Positions 6,479-15,846 are shown, counted from the first letter of the stretch. The stretch is 64,000 bases of DNA from Ruficoccus amylovorans (GCF_014230085.1 NZ_JACHVB010000060.1:124001-188000); one strand, 5' to 3'. Notes: generated by a model from the sequence alone, not told the origin. Program-made: numbers and translations.

Positions 6479-8071
6479 CTAATACGCGTACTCGACCGTT
6501 TCTCCCGAATCGGTGATGACTTCGAGGGTGCCGCCATCAGCTTCGATGACGAGATCCTCGTAGCTTTCGCCGTTCACCGGTTCGAGGGGCATAACGTACT
6601 GCTTCTCAACGAGCGTCGGATAGGCGACTTCGGTTGCCCCCTCTTCGAGCAGGTAGAGCTGCCCGGCCGCCCCCACCTGGCGCAGGTTGTTGGTGATGGT
6701 CTTTTCGCGGCTGGTTTCACGGACCTTGTTGAAGGCCGGGATGGCCATCGCCGCGAATACCCCGGTGCTGGCCATCAGGGTGCTGCTGTCGCCAAAGCCC
6801 GCGCTGACCGTCGGCCAACGCGCGTCGCTGAAGATCGAATCGGGCCGAATCACAGTGACGGCGGCTGCTCCGGCTTCGGCCTTGTCGAGACTCAGCACCG
6901 GGAAGACAAACTCGTACAGGCCGAGCACCCCCGCAGCCTGCGGGAACTGCTCTACGATGTTGTCGCGCAGGGCGATGAAGGTCTGGAAAGCTTCCTGGGA
7001 AACAAAAGTCAGGCCGTTGCCCTCAGTGGGGAGACCCTTGACCGCCGCCTGATAGGCAGGCGTGTCCGCGAGACGGGCTTTGCCGCTCCGGCATTCGTCA
7101 AAGAAGGCCCGGCTGCTGGCTATGGTCAGGTCGCCCGTGGCGGTATCGAGGATGACGACCACGGTCGGCAGCGGCAGGCCGGTGGGAGCGGAGGCTTCGT
7201 CCTGGTAAATCACCAGGTCACCCTCCTCGGTTCGGGTCATCGTGCCCTCACTGACATTCATCTCGATCGGGATAACACCTTCGGATACGAGCCAGCTCAT
7301 ACCCTTTAGCTGCACAAAAAACTCCGTCTGCGGCACAGAGATCGACTCCTCCGCCATCGGGAGCGCCATTTCACTCATCTCGCCGAAACGGACCACCGTA
7401 GTCACAACCGTGTCGGACTTATCGAGGGCATCGCCGATGGTCAGCGTGCTCGCCGGGCTGACGGGCTTGCCGAGGATGCTGGCGGCGGCCTGATCGCCAT
7501 TGCCGGGCATGAAAGCCTCCGCTCCGTCACGGACGACCTGCGCGATGACGCGGCCCCGGATGTCCTGAGTCACAAAAATGTCCGCGTCTGCCGGAGCCAG
7601 CGCGAGGGCGTCAAAGGCATGCGGTTGTTCCCCGAAAAGAGCGAACAGGCCCTTGGCCCCACCGGGGAGGTAAACGACACTCTTGTTGCGGAACGTCGTC
7701 CCTTCAGAGTAGGAACTGGCCCCGATGGCGGAAAGTTCGGAAATCCCAAGGATTTCGACCGCCTGGTCGTAAGGGAACATCGCGGCCATCATCATGCCCA
7801 TGTCCGTCGGGGAATGCGCGGCCATCCCGCCCATGAACGCGTTGAGCTGGCCCCCCAGTTCCTGGAAAGCCGTTCCGAAGTCCTTGAAATAGAAGAAATT
7901 GCCTCCCAAATCGAGATCCTTCCCGACCGCCTCGAACGCAGGCGAACGGCTTTCCTTCGGTACCAGCGGAAAGGAGTCGGTATCCGCTTTCTCCGGCTCC
8001 TCCTTTGGAGCACAGGCGGACAGGGAGAGGAGAACAGCAAGCAGGCTCAGGCCAGAGAGGACGGTTTTCAT
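6479..8071 (-). CDS. Large lipoprotein with pseudopilin-like C-terminal segment
   Basis: 530 residues from ATG 8071, which yields a type II signal peptide ending in LSLSAC (lipobox). The long central part has no motif I recognise; it looks like a DUF-type exported domain with paired alpha/beta segments. Near the end the sequence changes to AIPAFNKVRETSREKTITNN, then LRQVGAAGQLYLLEEG and YPTLVEKQYV. This is the post-helix part of a type II secretion or type IV pseudopilin of the Verrucomicrobia/Lentisphaerae kind, but it lacks the prepilin peptidase site and most of the hydrophobic helix. The protein therefore looks like a fusion. An unrelated lipoprotein gene lies upstream on the same strand, beyond a terminator. 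Confidence 0.75.
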   Translation of the reverse strand: MKTVLSGLSLLAVLLSLSACAPKEEPEKADTDSFPLVPKESRSPAFEAVGKDLDLGGNFFYFKDFGTAFQELGGQLNAFMGGMAAHSPTDMGMMMAAMFPYDQAVEILGISELSAIGASSYSEGTTFRNKSVVYLPGGAKGLFALFGEQPHAFDALALAPADADIFVTQDIRGRVIAQVVRDGAEAFMPGNGDQAAASILGKPVSPASTLTIGDALDKSDTVVTTVVRFGEMSEMALPMAEESISVPQTEFFVQLKGMSWLVSEGVIPIEMNVSEGTMTRTEEGDLVIYQDEASAPTGLPLPTVVVILDTATGDLTIASSRAFFDECRSGKARLADTPAYQAAVKGLPTEGNGLTFVSQEAFQTFIALRDNIVEQFPQAAGVLGLYEFVFPVLSLDKAEAGAAAVTVIRPDSIFSDARWPTVSAGFGDSSTLMASTGVFAAMAIPAFNKVRETSREKTITNNLRQVGAAGQLYLLEEGATEVAYPTLVEKQYVMPLEPVNGESYEDLVIEADGGTLEVITDSGETVEYAY

Positions 8072-8265
8072 GGGAACGATGATGACATCGGGATACGGTC
8101 CGGGCAAGCCTTACGCGCCGGAAACCGGTTAATTGGTCATTTTCCAGCGGTCATTTATCATTGGGCATTGGAGGGGGGAGCGCGACAGCCGGGGGCGGAG
8201 GCGGCGGCTGCTGACAAGCGCTAAAAACGTCCCGCCTCCACGGTGATTACGAAGGGGTCGGGCAC

Positions 8266-8297
8266 AAAAAAGGCGGGCCCGTCAAATCAGGCCCGCC
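8266..8297 (-). terminator. Rho-independent terminator after the TIG lipoprotein gene
   Basis: The minus-strand stem GGCGGGCC/GGCCCGCC (8272-8279 and 8290-8297) with a ten-base loop is followed by six T residues (A-run 8266-8271). It sits 30 bp beyond the stop at 8327 and isolates this gene from the next minus-strand lipoprotein gene. Confidence 0.85.
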
Positions 8298-8326
8298 AGG
8301 GAAAGTTTGTTGATGTTCGTCCGAAA

Positions 8327-9313
8327 TCAGTCGATCTGGATAACTTCGGCCTCTTCGACGATGACCTGATCACCCGAGGGCTGGATCACATCCACGCTGC
8401 GCTCCTGAATGTAGACCCCCACCACGTTGACCGGGATACGGACCTCGGAAAAACCGGGAGCAGAAACGAAAAGGCTGCCAGAACCGGGCATTCCGCCCTC
8501 GATCGGGACACTCACGGACATGGCACCGGCGGGGATCGCCACCTCGGGCATAACCACGCTCTGCGGGATGTCGGTCGTCACATCAATGGGCAGGCCGCCC
8601 TGCGGGGCCGCGAAGTCGATCTTGACCACGAGCACTTCACGCTGCCCGGAGGAGAGCGAAAGGCTGCTATGGCTGACGCTCAGCTTGGCCGGGTCCACCT
8701 GGAAGTTGCCCACAGAGAGCAGCCCCGAACCGGTGGAGATCTCCACGCGGTAGGTGTCACCCGCCGGAAGCGGCGGCACCACGAAACTGAGCGAAGTCGG
8801 CGAGTAGTAGGTGGTTTCGGCTTCAAAGCCCCCGATCACGACCTTGTCGGACTTGCTGAAGCCGCGGCCGACGACCGGGATGCTTGAGCCGACCGGCCCG
8901 CGATAGGCCTCCAGGGTGATGACGTAGCGGTTGGTCAGGGCGAGGGTGTACACCTTGCCGCTCTGGGCCTGCTTGTCCTTGAGGTCGCCCTTGAAGTCGG
9001 TCTGGTAGTCCAGGATGAAGTAGTAGCGGGCAGCGTTGCGGCCCTCGGGCATGGCGAAGTTGTATTTGTAAATGTCCTTGCCGATGTCGCTCTGCTGCAT
9101 CGGGCGGGCTTCGCCATCAATGACGACATAGGGCTTGAAGCTGCCCTTGACCAGCGAGTTGTCCATATTGTCCACGGACATGCTGATCTCATAGATCCCC
9201 GAGGGGTTCTGCGGGACCGGGTTGCTGGTCAGATTCGTGATGGACGGGCCGCAGCCGGCGAGGAGCGCCGCCAGCCCAAGCAACGGGAGGAAAAAAAACT
9301 TTGCCTTGCTCAT
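8327..9313 (-). CDS. IPT/TIG-domain lipoprotein, unknown function
   Basis: 328 residues with a type II signal peptide (LAALLAGC lipobox, Cys21). About residues 27-125 form an exported beta-rich domain. Residues about 133-215 (ITLEAYRGPVGSSIPVVGRG, then SKSDKVVIGG, FVVPPLPAGDTYRVEIS) match an IPT/TIG immunoglobulin-like domain. A C-terminal beta region follows that ends in acidic VIVEEAEVIQID. IPT/TIG domains usually mediate surface protein or carbohydrate contacts; no enzyme motif is present. The gene has its own terminator and is divergent from hemW, whose start is 34 bp away, so the two promoters must be very close or overlap. Confidence 0.8.
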   Translation of the reverse strand: MSKAKFFFLPLLGLAALLAGCGPSITNLTSNPVPQNPSGIYEISMSVDNMDNSLVKGSFKPYVVIDGEARPMQQSDIGKDIYKYNFAMPEGRNAARYYFILDYQTDFKGDLKDKQAQSGKVYTLALTNRYVITLEAYRGPVGSSIPVVGRGFSKSDKVVIGGFEAETTYYSPTSLSFVVPPLPAGDTYRVEISTGSGLLSVGNFQVDPAKLSVSHSSLSLSSGQREVLVVKIDFAAPQGGLPIDVTTDIPQSVVMPEVAIPAGAMSVSVPIEGGMPGSGSLFVSAPGFSEVRIPVNVVGVYIQERSVDVIQPSGDQVIVEEAEVIQID

Positions 9314-9347
9314 GGGTTCAGGAAGCGCATAGCCAATAGACCTTTTT

Positions 9348-10508
9348 GTGAGCCTGCAAGCAAAACCCTCGGAACGCCGCCCCCTCGGCCTGTACGTCCA
9401 CGTGCCTTTCTGCGCGCGGGCCTGCGACTTCTGCGCCTTTTACCAGGAGGCCCCGCGCCGGGGCGACATCGACCGCTACCTCGCCGGCATCGACCGCGAA
9501 GCCGCTTCCGCCCTGACCGGACAACCGGTGGAGACGATCTTCTGGGGCGGTGGAACCCCCGGCCTGCTCCCGGCCCGCGACCTGCGCCGCCTGGGGGAAA
9601 CACTTCTCAAGCACCTGCCAGAGCCCCCACGCGAATGGTCGGTCGAGCTGGCCCCCTCCGCCGTCAAGCCCGACAAGGCCGCCGCCCTGCGCGAACTCGG
9701 GGTCAACCGCGTCTCCATGGGCGTGCAGAGTTTTGACGACGAGTTGCTGGACAAACTGGGCCGCCAACACCACGCCAATCAGATTTACCAGGCCTGGGAA
9801 ACGCTCCGCGCCGCCGGGTTCGATAATATCAACCTCGACCTGATGTTCGCCCTGCCCGGCCAGAGCCGCGAGCAGTGGCTGGCCGCCCTGCGCGAAGCCA
9901 TCCGCCTCGGCCCCGAGCACATCTCGACCTATTGCCTCACCTTCGAGGAGGACACCGCGCTGTGGGTCAAGCTCAGCCAGGGAAAAATCCGCCGCGACAT
10001 CCCCCAGGAGGCGGATTTCTACACCCTGAGCTGGGAAACGCTGGCCGAAGCCGGGTACGCCCAGTACGAGGTTTCCAACTTCGCCCGCCCCGGCCACGAA
10101 TGTATCCACAATATCAATACGTGGCGAATGACGGAGTGGCTCGGGCTCGGCCCCTCCGCCGCCTCGCAGTACGGAGGCTGCCGCTACGCCAACGTGGCCG
10201 ACCTCGACAAATGGCTGGCGGGCGTGGACGCCGGTCAGCCCGCCCGGGTGGACGAAGTGGATCTGACCCCGGCCATCCTTGCCACCGACACGCTCATCTT
10301 CGGCCTGCGCATGAACGCCGGGGTGGACCTCGCCCGGCTCGAACGTGACTGGCCCGGCCTTGACCTCTCCCCCGTCCGCCCCTGGGCTCGCGAACTGGCC
10401 GACGAGGGCCTGGCACTGCTTGAAGGCGACACCCTGCTCCTCACCCCCGCAGGCCGCCTTCTGGCCGACCGCGTCGGGGCCTCGGCACTCGAACTGCTGG
10501 AAGGTTAG
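9348..10508 (+). CDS. hemW: Radical SAM HemW-like protein (coproporphyrinogen III oxidase-like)
   Basis: 386 residues from a GTG start. The radical SAM cluster motif is CARACDFC (CX3CX2C) near residue 22, preceded by the family-typical LYVHVPFC. The SAM-binding IFWGGGTPGLL follows, then RVSMGVQSFDDELL, NLDLMFALPGQ and HISTYCLTFEEDT, all matching HemW/HemN. HemW members act in heme trafficking or insertion rather than as a true coproporphyrinogen dehydrogenase. The Phe before the last cluster Cys resembles HemN, where HemW more often has Tyr, so some doubt remains over the exact subfamily. It stands alone on the plus strand. Confidence 0.87.
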   Translation: MSLQAKPSERRPLGLYVHVPFCARACDFCAFYQEAPRRGDIDRYLAGIDREAASALTGQPVETIFWGGGTPGLLPARDLRRLGETLLKHLPEPPREWSVELAPSAVKPDKAAALRELGVNRVSMGVQSFDDELLDKLGRQHHANQIYQAWETLRAAGFDNINLDLMFALPGQSREQWLAALREAIRLGPEHISTYCLTFEEDTALWVKLSQGKIRRDIPQEADFYTLSWETLAEAGYAQYEVSNFARPGHECIHNINTWRMTEWLGLGPSAASQYGGCRYANVADLDKWLAGVDAGQPARVDEVDLTPAILATDTLIFGLRMNAGVDLARLERDWPGLDLSPVRPWARELADEGLALLEGDTLLLTPAGRLLADRVGASALELLEG

Positions 10509-10600
10509 GGTCTGGAATGCGGGCGATTTTTCCCAATGGAGGTTGAGCTGGGCCTGTGATTGTGAAAGGGTCAGGCCCTTCCGGCGGAAACGAGAAACCG

Positions 10601-11089
10601 ATGAAAACCGACTTTGCACGCGCCTGCGAAAAACTAATGGGCATGGACGAGCGCACATGGGAACGCCACGCCAACCCGTGGAGCGTGTACTCGCGCTTCA
10701 CGGTGATGCCCCTGCTCACGTTGGCAATCGTATCGCGAGTCTGGATCGGGGGCTGGGCCTGGTTGGCCACGGCGGTGGTCCTCCTGTGGATCTGGCTGAA
10801 TCCACGCCTTTTCCCCGCCTGCAGCCGTAAGAGCGGCTGGGCGGTCGAGGTGACACGGGGTGAGCGCCTTTATCTGGCGCGACAACGGCAGCCCATCCCA
10901 CCCCATCACGCGCAGGCGGCCCGGTTGCTCCAGATGCTTTCGGTCGCGGGCCTGCCCATTTGGGTTTACGGCCTGTACACGCTAAACACATGGGCGCTCG
11001 TGCTCGGGAATGTCTGCATCATCGCATTCAAGGCATGGTTTGCGGACCGCATGGTCTGGCTCCACCGCGACATGCAGATGGGCGGGTAA
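10601..11089 (+). CDS. Small integral membrane protein (DUF6653-like)
   Basis: 162 residues from ATG 10601; the frame is open further upstream without a better start. The N-terminus MKTDFARACEKLMGMDERTW followed by RHANPWSVYSRFTVMPLL is the pattern I associate with the DUF6653 group of short membrane proteins. There are four hydrophobic segments (about residues 35-50, 52-70, 112-128, 130-148). The C-terminus is Trp/Met-rich (FADRMVWLHRDMQMGG). Function is unknown. It lies between hemW and a transporter, with gaps of 92 and 194 bp, so operon membership is doubtful. Confidence 0.72.
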   Translation: MKTDFARACEKLMGMDERTWERHANPWSVYSRFTVMPLLTLAIVSRVWIGGWAWLATAVVLLWIWLNPRLFPACSRKSGWAVEVTRGERLYLARQRQPIPPHHAQAARLLQMLSVAGLPIWVYGLYTLNTWALVLGNVCIIAFKAWFADRMVWLHRDMQMGG

Positions 11090-11283
11090 TATCGCTCCCG
11101 GCTTTTGGTCAAAATGTTCGACCCGCCTGTCAACACACGCGGCGAACCGCCGGGCCCTCTGGCGAAAAATAATCATCGCTAAGCCCGGTCCCGGCTTTGT
11201 AGGTAAACGCTGGCGGCTCGACCGCATTCTTCCCCACGGAGGATGTTTGCCTTTCCCTGAAAACAATTTCCCAGACTCGGACG

Positions 11284-12300
11284 ATGCTCACTTCCTGGCT
11301 AAAGCGTTACCAAATCGACGGCTTCCTGCTGGTACTGATCGGCACGGTGGTGCTGGCCAGCGTCTTGCCCGCCCGGGGCGTGGGCGACACGATTTTCCGG
11401 CACCTGACCACGGCGGCCATTGCCCTGCTTTTTTTCATGCACGGGGCCAAGCTCTCCCGCAAGGCGCTGCTGGGCGGCATCGGGCACTGGCGGCTGCATG
11501 TCACCATCCTGTACTCGACTTTCGTGCTCTTTCCGCTGCTGGGAATGGCCGCCAAGGGACTGGTGCCGACCGCAATCCCGCAGGACATTTACCTCGGTTT
11601 CCTTTACCTGTGCGCCCTGCCCGCCACCGTCCAGTCGGCCATCGCCTTTACCTCCATCGCGCGCGGGAACATCCCGGCGGCGGTTTGCGCCGCCTCGGCC
11701 TCCAGCATCCTGGGGGTGTTTGTCTCGCCCATCCTCGTCGGCCTGCTGATGGAGACGCAGGGCGACGGCGGCTCGATGGACACCCTCGGGGCAATCCGCT
11801 CGATCTGCCTCCAACTCATGCTGCCCTTCGTGGTCGGGCACCTGTGCCGACCGTTGATCAAGGACTTTATCCACAAGTACAAAAAGTACATCAACGTGAC
11901 TGACCGCACCTCCATCGTGCTGGTCGTCTATACGGCCTTCAGCGAAGCCGTCGTCGGGGGTATCTGGAAGCAGATCGACCTCTACGGCATCGGGGTGATC
12001 GTGGTCGTCTCCTGCGTGTTGCTGGCCATCGTGCTGACGATCAACGTCTATGCAGCCCGCTGGCTCGGGTTCTCTAAAGAGGACGAAATCACCATCGTCT
12101 TCTGCGGCTCCAAAAAGAGCCTGGCTAACGGCGTGCCTATGGCCAACGTGCTCTTCCCCGCCACCACGGTGGGGCTGATGGTCCTGCCGCTGATGATCTT
12201 CCACCAGATCCAGCTCATGGTCTGCGCCGTCATGGCGGCCCGCTACGCCAAGTCCCCCAACCGCCCGCCCGAACCACTGACCGAGCTGAAGCCGGAATAA
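11284..12300 (+). CDS. Bile acid:sodium symporter-like (SBF-like, YfeH group) transporter
   Basis: 338-residue polytopic membrane protein. The N-terminal DGFLLVLIGTVVLASVLPARG, the LFFMHGAKLSR motif and LCALPATVQSAIAFTSIARGNIPAA place it in the SBF-like (PF13593) branch of the bile acid/arsenite/riboflavin transporter superfamily. The crossover-helix residues GSKKSLANGVPMANVLFP near the C-terminus are well conserved. About ten helices are visible. Substrate is unknown, and bile acids are improbable in this organism. The gene is followed 26 bp later by a strong bidirectional hairpin. Confidence 0.88.
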   Translation: MLTSWLKRYQIDGFLLVLIGTVVLASVLPARGVGDTIFRHLTTAAIALLFFMHGAKLSRKALLGGIGHWRLHVTILYSTFVLFPLLGMAAKGLVPTAIPQDIYLGFLYLCALPATVQSAIAFTSIARGNIPAAVCAASASSILGVFVSPILVGLLMETQGDGGSMDTLGAIRSICLQLMLPFVVGHLCRPLIKDFIHKYKKYINVTDRTSIVLVVYTAFSEAVVGGIWKQIDLYGIGVIVVVSCVLLAIVLTINVYAARWLGFSKEDEITIVFCGSKKSLANGVPMANVLFPATTVGLMVLPLMIFHQIQLMVCAVMAARYAKSPNRPPEPLTELKPE

Positions 12301-12326
12301 GGCCCTAAATAGCTTTGAGGATTAAT

Positions 12327-12364
12327 GCGAGAGGGTGTTTTTTGAAAAAAAAACACCCTCTCGC
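12327..12364. terminator. Bidirectional terminator repeat, copy 1
   Basis: A 17-bp perfect stem, GCGAGAGGGTGTTTTTT at 12327-12343 and its complement ending CTCTCGC at 12364, gives T-rich ends on both strands. It lies between the convergent transporter and VOC genes. About 35 further bases (GCTCTCCCCAAAAAACTTTT and so on) are shared with a second copy at 33156-33191, so this is a dispersed repeat, not just a local hairpin. Confidence 0.85.
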
Positions 12365-12431
12365 GCTCTCCCCAAAAAACTTTTGAGAGGGAACTTCGTT
12401 CCTTGTGAAAGAGCGGTCAGGAGGAGATCCC

Positions 12432-12812
12432 TCAGCCAGCGGTGCCGTCCTTGCGCTGGTGGAGCCCGACCTGGTTGCCGTCGGGGTCGAGGAAGCCCGC
12501 CATGAAGCAGACCGGCGTCTCCATCGGGCCGTAAAGGATGCTCACCCCCTTGGCCTTGAGTTCCTCCACTGCGGCAGGCACATCGTCCACCGCCAGGTAA
12601 ACCATCCCGCCCGGCTTGGGATCGCGGTTTTCGAGAAGCTTGGGTGGGTAGAGCGAGAGCGTAACGCTGCCGATTTCAAACTCGGCCCATTGAAACTCCT
12701 CCCCCATCTCGACCATGCCCGGCGTCAAACCGACCACATCGCGATAAAACTCAACGCTACGGGCCACATCGGAAACCTCGTAACAGACAAAATCGACGGC
12801 GATGACTTTCAT
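12432..12812 (-). CDS. VOC-family (glyoxalase/bleomycin-resistance fold) protein
   Basis: 126 residues forming one vicinal oxygen chelate unit with two beta-alpha-beta-beta-beta modules. Characteristic stretches are DVARSVEFYRDVVGLTPG, a central FEIGSVTLSLY, LAVDDVPAAVEELKAKGV, and FLDPDGNQVGLHQ at the end. The typical metal positions are only partly readable: a Glu/His near the termini can be placed, but not all ligands. It is transcribed alone toward the repeat terminator. Substrate is unknown. Confidence 0.85.
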   Translation of the reverse strand: MKVIAVDFVCYEVSDVARSVEFYRDVVGLTPGMVEMGEEFQWAEFEIGSVTLSLYPPKLLENRDPKPGGMVYLAVDDVPAAVEELKAKGVSILYGPMETPVCFMAGFLDPDGNQVGLHQRKDGTAG

Positions 12813-12911
12813 TTTAAAAATGTGAACATTTTTTCACCATAATTCAAGCCAAAAAGATCGGTAATCTGACACCAGGTCCATCATTCTTTTCTGGCAATGC
12901 GGAATCACTCT

Positions 12912-13988
12912 TCACCGGCCTTGCAGGCGAGACTTCCCCGGCTCGTCGGCCGGTTCGAACCAGGCGGCGTTCCGGCATGGGCCCGGCAGTTGCCAGACTT
13001 CGCGCTTGCGGGTGTCAGCCACGCACAGGCAGTGGTCGTGGCGGTAGAGCGGCGCATCCGGTTCGCTCCCGGCGGAGCGCTTGACCCGGCGCGTCAGGCA
13101 CACCGCCAGGTAGCGCCCGTCGCGGGTCGCCACCGGCGGGCGGGCATAGCGAATGTCCGGATGAGCGTTGGCGGCGAGCGCCAGCACGCGCTCGGCCCGG
13201 CCCTCGGCGAGCGAGTAGTGAAAAAGATCCCCGCTGCTCTCACTGAACCAGAAACCCTCGCCACTGGCATCCCAGAGCGGGTGGTGGCCCCGCGGATGAA
13301 GCGGCACAAGACGGTCGGCGGCCAGATCCCAGAGGACAATACCCGAGCCTCCGAGCAGAATTTTGTCACCACTTGGGTGATAACACCCGCCGCGTCCCTC
13401 CGGCAGCCCTGAGCCGGCAAGTTTTCGCAACCGCTTGCCCGAATATTCGACCACCTGATACCCCTCAACCCCGTAAAATAGCACCTCCTTGCGCGTCGGG
13501 TGAATGTCGAGCGGGAGAAAAGCGTCACGCGGCAGTGACACAAGGAGCGTCTTCATTTTCCCGAGGTCGAATATCCCAAGCTGATGCTGGATATTCACAC
13601 CCTCGCCAGGCATGTCGGTGGCCACGAGGCCAAGGAGGGCGTCGTGCCGGGGCAGGTAGCGCAGCAGCCACAAAGTCCACTGGTTGAGCCCGAGCCGGAA
13701 GAGCCGACTGCCCGTTCCCTGCTCCAGATGCCAGGCGCGAAGTTCGCTGAAATCCTTCTGCTGGCGGCCCTGCGGAGAGGCGTAGCCGTAGGCCATGCGC
13801 CGTACCGGATCGACCGCCACCGGACAATCCACCAGCCCGACCTCGCCCAGGTCCGCCGGTTCGGCGAAATCCGTCTCCGAACACAGCAGACGGGAGCCGG
13901 CCTGCCAGAGCAGTTTTGCCCCCACCGGGCGCGGCGACACGGCCTGCCACTCGGAACCAAGCAGCAGGGGTAACTTCGTCGCGGGCAT
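12912..13988 (-). CDS. Beta-propeller-like protein, unknown function
   Basis: 358 residues from ATG 13988, chosen for a GGTGGA ribosome site just upstream; a GTG at 14045 adds 19 residues. The protein has recurrent short beta units with Gly/Asp turns such as HPTRKEVLFYG, YHPSGDKILLGGSGIVLWDL, LWDASGEGFWFSE and TRDGRYLAVCLT, spaced like WD40/TolB/NHL propeller blades. There is no signal peptide and no enzyme motif, so it is probably cytoplasmic. It is divergent from the purine permease gene, starting about 150 bp away. No specific family is recognised. Confidence 0.65.
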   Translation of the reverse strand: MPATKLPLLLGSEWQAVSPRPVGAKLLWQAGSRLLCSETDFAEPADLGEVGLVDCPVAVDPVRRMAYGYASPQGRQQKDFSELRAWHLEQGTGSRLFRLGLNQWTLWLLRYLPRHDALLGLVATDMPGEGVNIQHQLGIFDLGKMKTLLVSLPRDAFLPLDIHPTRKEVLFYGVEGYQVVEYSGKRLRKLAGSGLPEGRGGCYHPSGDKILLGGSGIVLWDLAADRLVPLHPRGHHPLWDASGEGFWFSESSGDLFHYSLAEGRAERVLALAANAHPDIRYARPPVATRDGRYLAVCLTRRVKRSAGSEPDAPLYRHDHCLCVADTRKREVWQLPGPCRNAAWFEPADEPGKSRLQGR

Positions 13989-14139
13989 GCTTCCACCGTG
14001 CAGAATGCCGGAGCCGAAGTCAAACCGTGACAGCGACTTGCCCACTTTCAGGCCCGGTTTTTAGACAAAAACGACACCTCACGGTCAACAAACAGTTTTC
14101 TCATTTGCCAGGATGTCGGGCATCGGGCAATGAAGCAGG

Positions 14140-15471
14140 ATGCTGGAGCGAGTCTTCCACCTGAACCACAACGGCACAAACGTCCGGCGAGAGCTGATCG
14201 CGGGCCTGACCACTTTCGCCGCGATGGCCTACATCCTCGCGCTCAACCCCGCCATTCTGGTCAGTGGCGGAGCGACCGGCATGGAGCTCAAAGGGCTGAT
14301 AACCGTCACCGCGCTGGCCGCCGCCGCCGGTTGCTTCCTCATGGCGGCCATGACCAACTACCCCATCGCACAGGCTCCCGGCATGGGGATCAACAGCTAT
14401 TTCGCCTCCATCATCGTCGTCCACATGGGCATCCCCTGGGAGGGAGCACTGGCCATGGTTTTCTGGAACGGCGTGCTCTTCTTCGCGCTCTCCATCACCG
14501 GCCTGCGCACGCGGATCGTCCACGCCCTGCCCCGCCCCATTCACATCGGTATCCAGAGCGGAATCGGTTTTTTCATCGCCTTTATCGGCTTAAAGAACTC
14601 CGGACTGGTGGTGGGCTCGCCCATCACACTGGTGGCCGAGGGCGACCTGCTCTCGCCCGGTCCGCTGGTCGCGCTGGCCGGGCTGGCACTCATCGTCGTG
14701 CTGACCCGCTTCCGCGTTGCCGGGTCCATCATCCTCGTCGTCCTCCTGCTCACCGTGGCCGGGTTGTTCATCCCCACCGGGGAAAGCACGCTAACGGCCC
14801 AACCCACGGGCCTGTTTTCCATGCCTGCAGGCATCGGCCAGACCTTCCTCGCACTGGACTGGCTCTATCCTTTCCGCCACTTCGAGGCGGCGCTGCCGGT
14901 CATCTTCACGCTGTTGCTGCTGGACCTGTTCGACTCGATCGGAACCCTCGTCGGGCTGGCCCGGCAATCCGGCCTGATGGACAAAGACGGTCACATGCCC
15001 AAGCTCGGGCGCGCCCTCAGCGCGGACGCCGCCGCCACGGTGATCGGCGCGCTGCTGGGGACCTCCACCACCACGGCCTACCTGGAGTCGGCCACCGGCA
15101 TGCAGGCCGGAGGGCGCACCGGGCTGACCGCTGTCGTGACCGGACTATGCTTTTTGGTAGCGTTGTTTTTCACGCCTGTCATCAGCATCATCCCAACGGC
15201 GGCGACCGCCCCGGCCCTGATCTTTGTCGGGCTGCTCATGGCCCGTTGCTTGAGCGACCTCGACCACGACAACATGCTCGAAACCGCCCCGGCGGTCTTC
15301 ACCGCGCTGCTGATTCCCCTGTGCTACAGCATCACCGGCGGGATCGCCCTCGGGCTGCTCCTGTACTGCGCAGCCATGATCCTGAGCGGACGCGGGCGCA
15401 AGCTCTCCTGGCTGACCTACGCGCTGGCGGGCGTGTTTATCCTGTTCTTTGTCCTCGGACAAAAGGCATGA
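14140..15471 (+). CDS. NCS2-family purine permease, AzgA/PbuG type
   Basis: 443-residue inner-membrane transporter with about 13-14 helices. The AzgA-branch signatures are strong: RRELIAGLTTFAAMAYILALNP at the N-terminus, the TNYPIAQAPGMGINSYF motif, GIQSGIGFFIAFIGLKNSG, LDLFDSIGTLVGLARQSGLM and GALLGTSTTTAYLESATGMQAGGRTG. Members of this branch import adenine, guanine or hypoxanthine with protons; the exact base cannot be called. The start is ATG 14140 with the expected family N-terminus. No purine riboswitch pattern was seen in the 150 bp upstream. Confidence 0.93.
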   Translation: MLERVFHLNHNGTNVRRELIAGLTTFAAMAYILALNPAILVSGGATGMELKGLITVTALAAAAGCFLMAAMTNYPIAQAPGMGINSYFASIIVVHMGIPWEGALAMVFWNGVLFFALSITGLRTRIVHALPRPIHIGIQSGIGFFIAFIGLKNSGLVVGSPITLVAEGDLLSPGPLVALAGLALIVVLTRFRVAGSIILVVLLLTVAGLFIPTGESTLTAQPTGLFSMPAGIGQTFLALDWLYPFRHFEAALPVIFTLLLLDLFDSIGTLVGLARQSGLMDKDGHMPKLGRALSADAAATVIGALLGTSTTTAYLESATGMQAGGRTGLTAVVTGLCFLVALFFTPVISIIPTAATAPALIFVGLLMARCLSDLDHDNMLETAPAVFTALLIPLCYSITGGIALGLLLYCAAMILSGRGRKLSWLTYALAGVFILFFVLGQKA

Positions 15472-15846
15472 GCGCGACCTTTCGCTTCAACTAGCCTTAC
15501 CTTTTCGGCATCCGTATATCACCAACAGCCGACACCTCAGAAACTGTCGGCGGGCGGGCTTCCCAGGTTGAACGCGGCGATGAGGGCGGCCTTACAGACC
15601 AGCGCCACCCGCCAAACCAGACGCGCAAGCACGCCGCGGGGCCGCCTCTCGTGGAGGCTCCGCTTGTGGGAAATAGCTCTGGTTGATCGTCGCATGGCCG
15701 TTCTGGTATGGGAAAAACGGGCCACAGAAGCGATTTCCGGGCCAGAAGCAACCGAAAAACGTAAAAAATCCGGCTAGAGCCTTGCCGACTGGCACCGAAC
15801 CGGCTTAGTTCAGGCGACTTTCACGCCACCCCTTTTCTCCGCTGTC
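15472..15846. other. 375-bp gap; possible small minus-strand ORF only
   Basis: No convincing gene. A 62-codon minus-strand ORF at 15537-15725 (GTG start) would encode a basic N-terminus and one hydrophobic stretch, LVWRVALVCKAALIAAFNLG, but it has no clear ribosome site and competing frames are equally open. A hairpin with 7-bp arms (GCCGACA/TGTCGGC, 15529-15551) overlaps its stop. No TPP, cobalamin or other riboswitch pattern was recognised before the ABC importer gene. Confidence 0.4.

Noticed and set aside
12949-12966. GGTTCGAACC, resembling a tRNA T-loop
   Set aside because: It lies in the coding region of the propeller-like protein, and no acceptor, D or anticodon stems can be folded around it.
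15472-15846. TPP or cobalamin riboswitch before the ABC importer
   Set aside because: The conserved cores of these riboswitches could not be found on the plus strand. The gap is described as unassigned instead.
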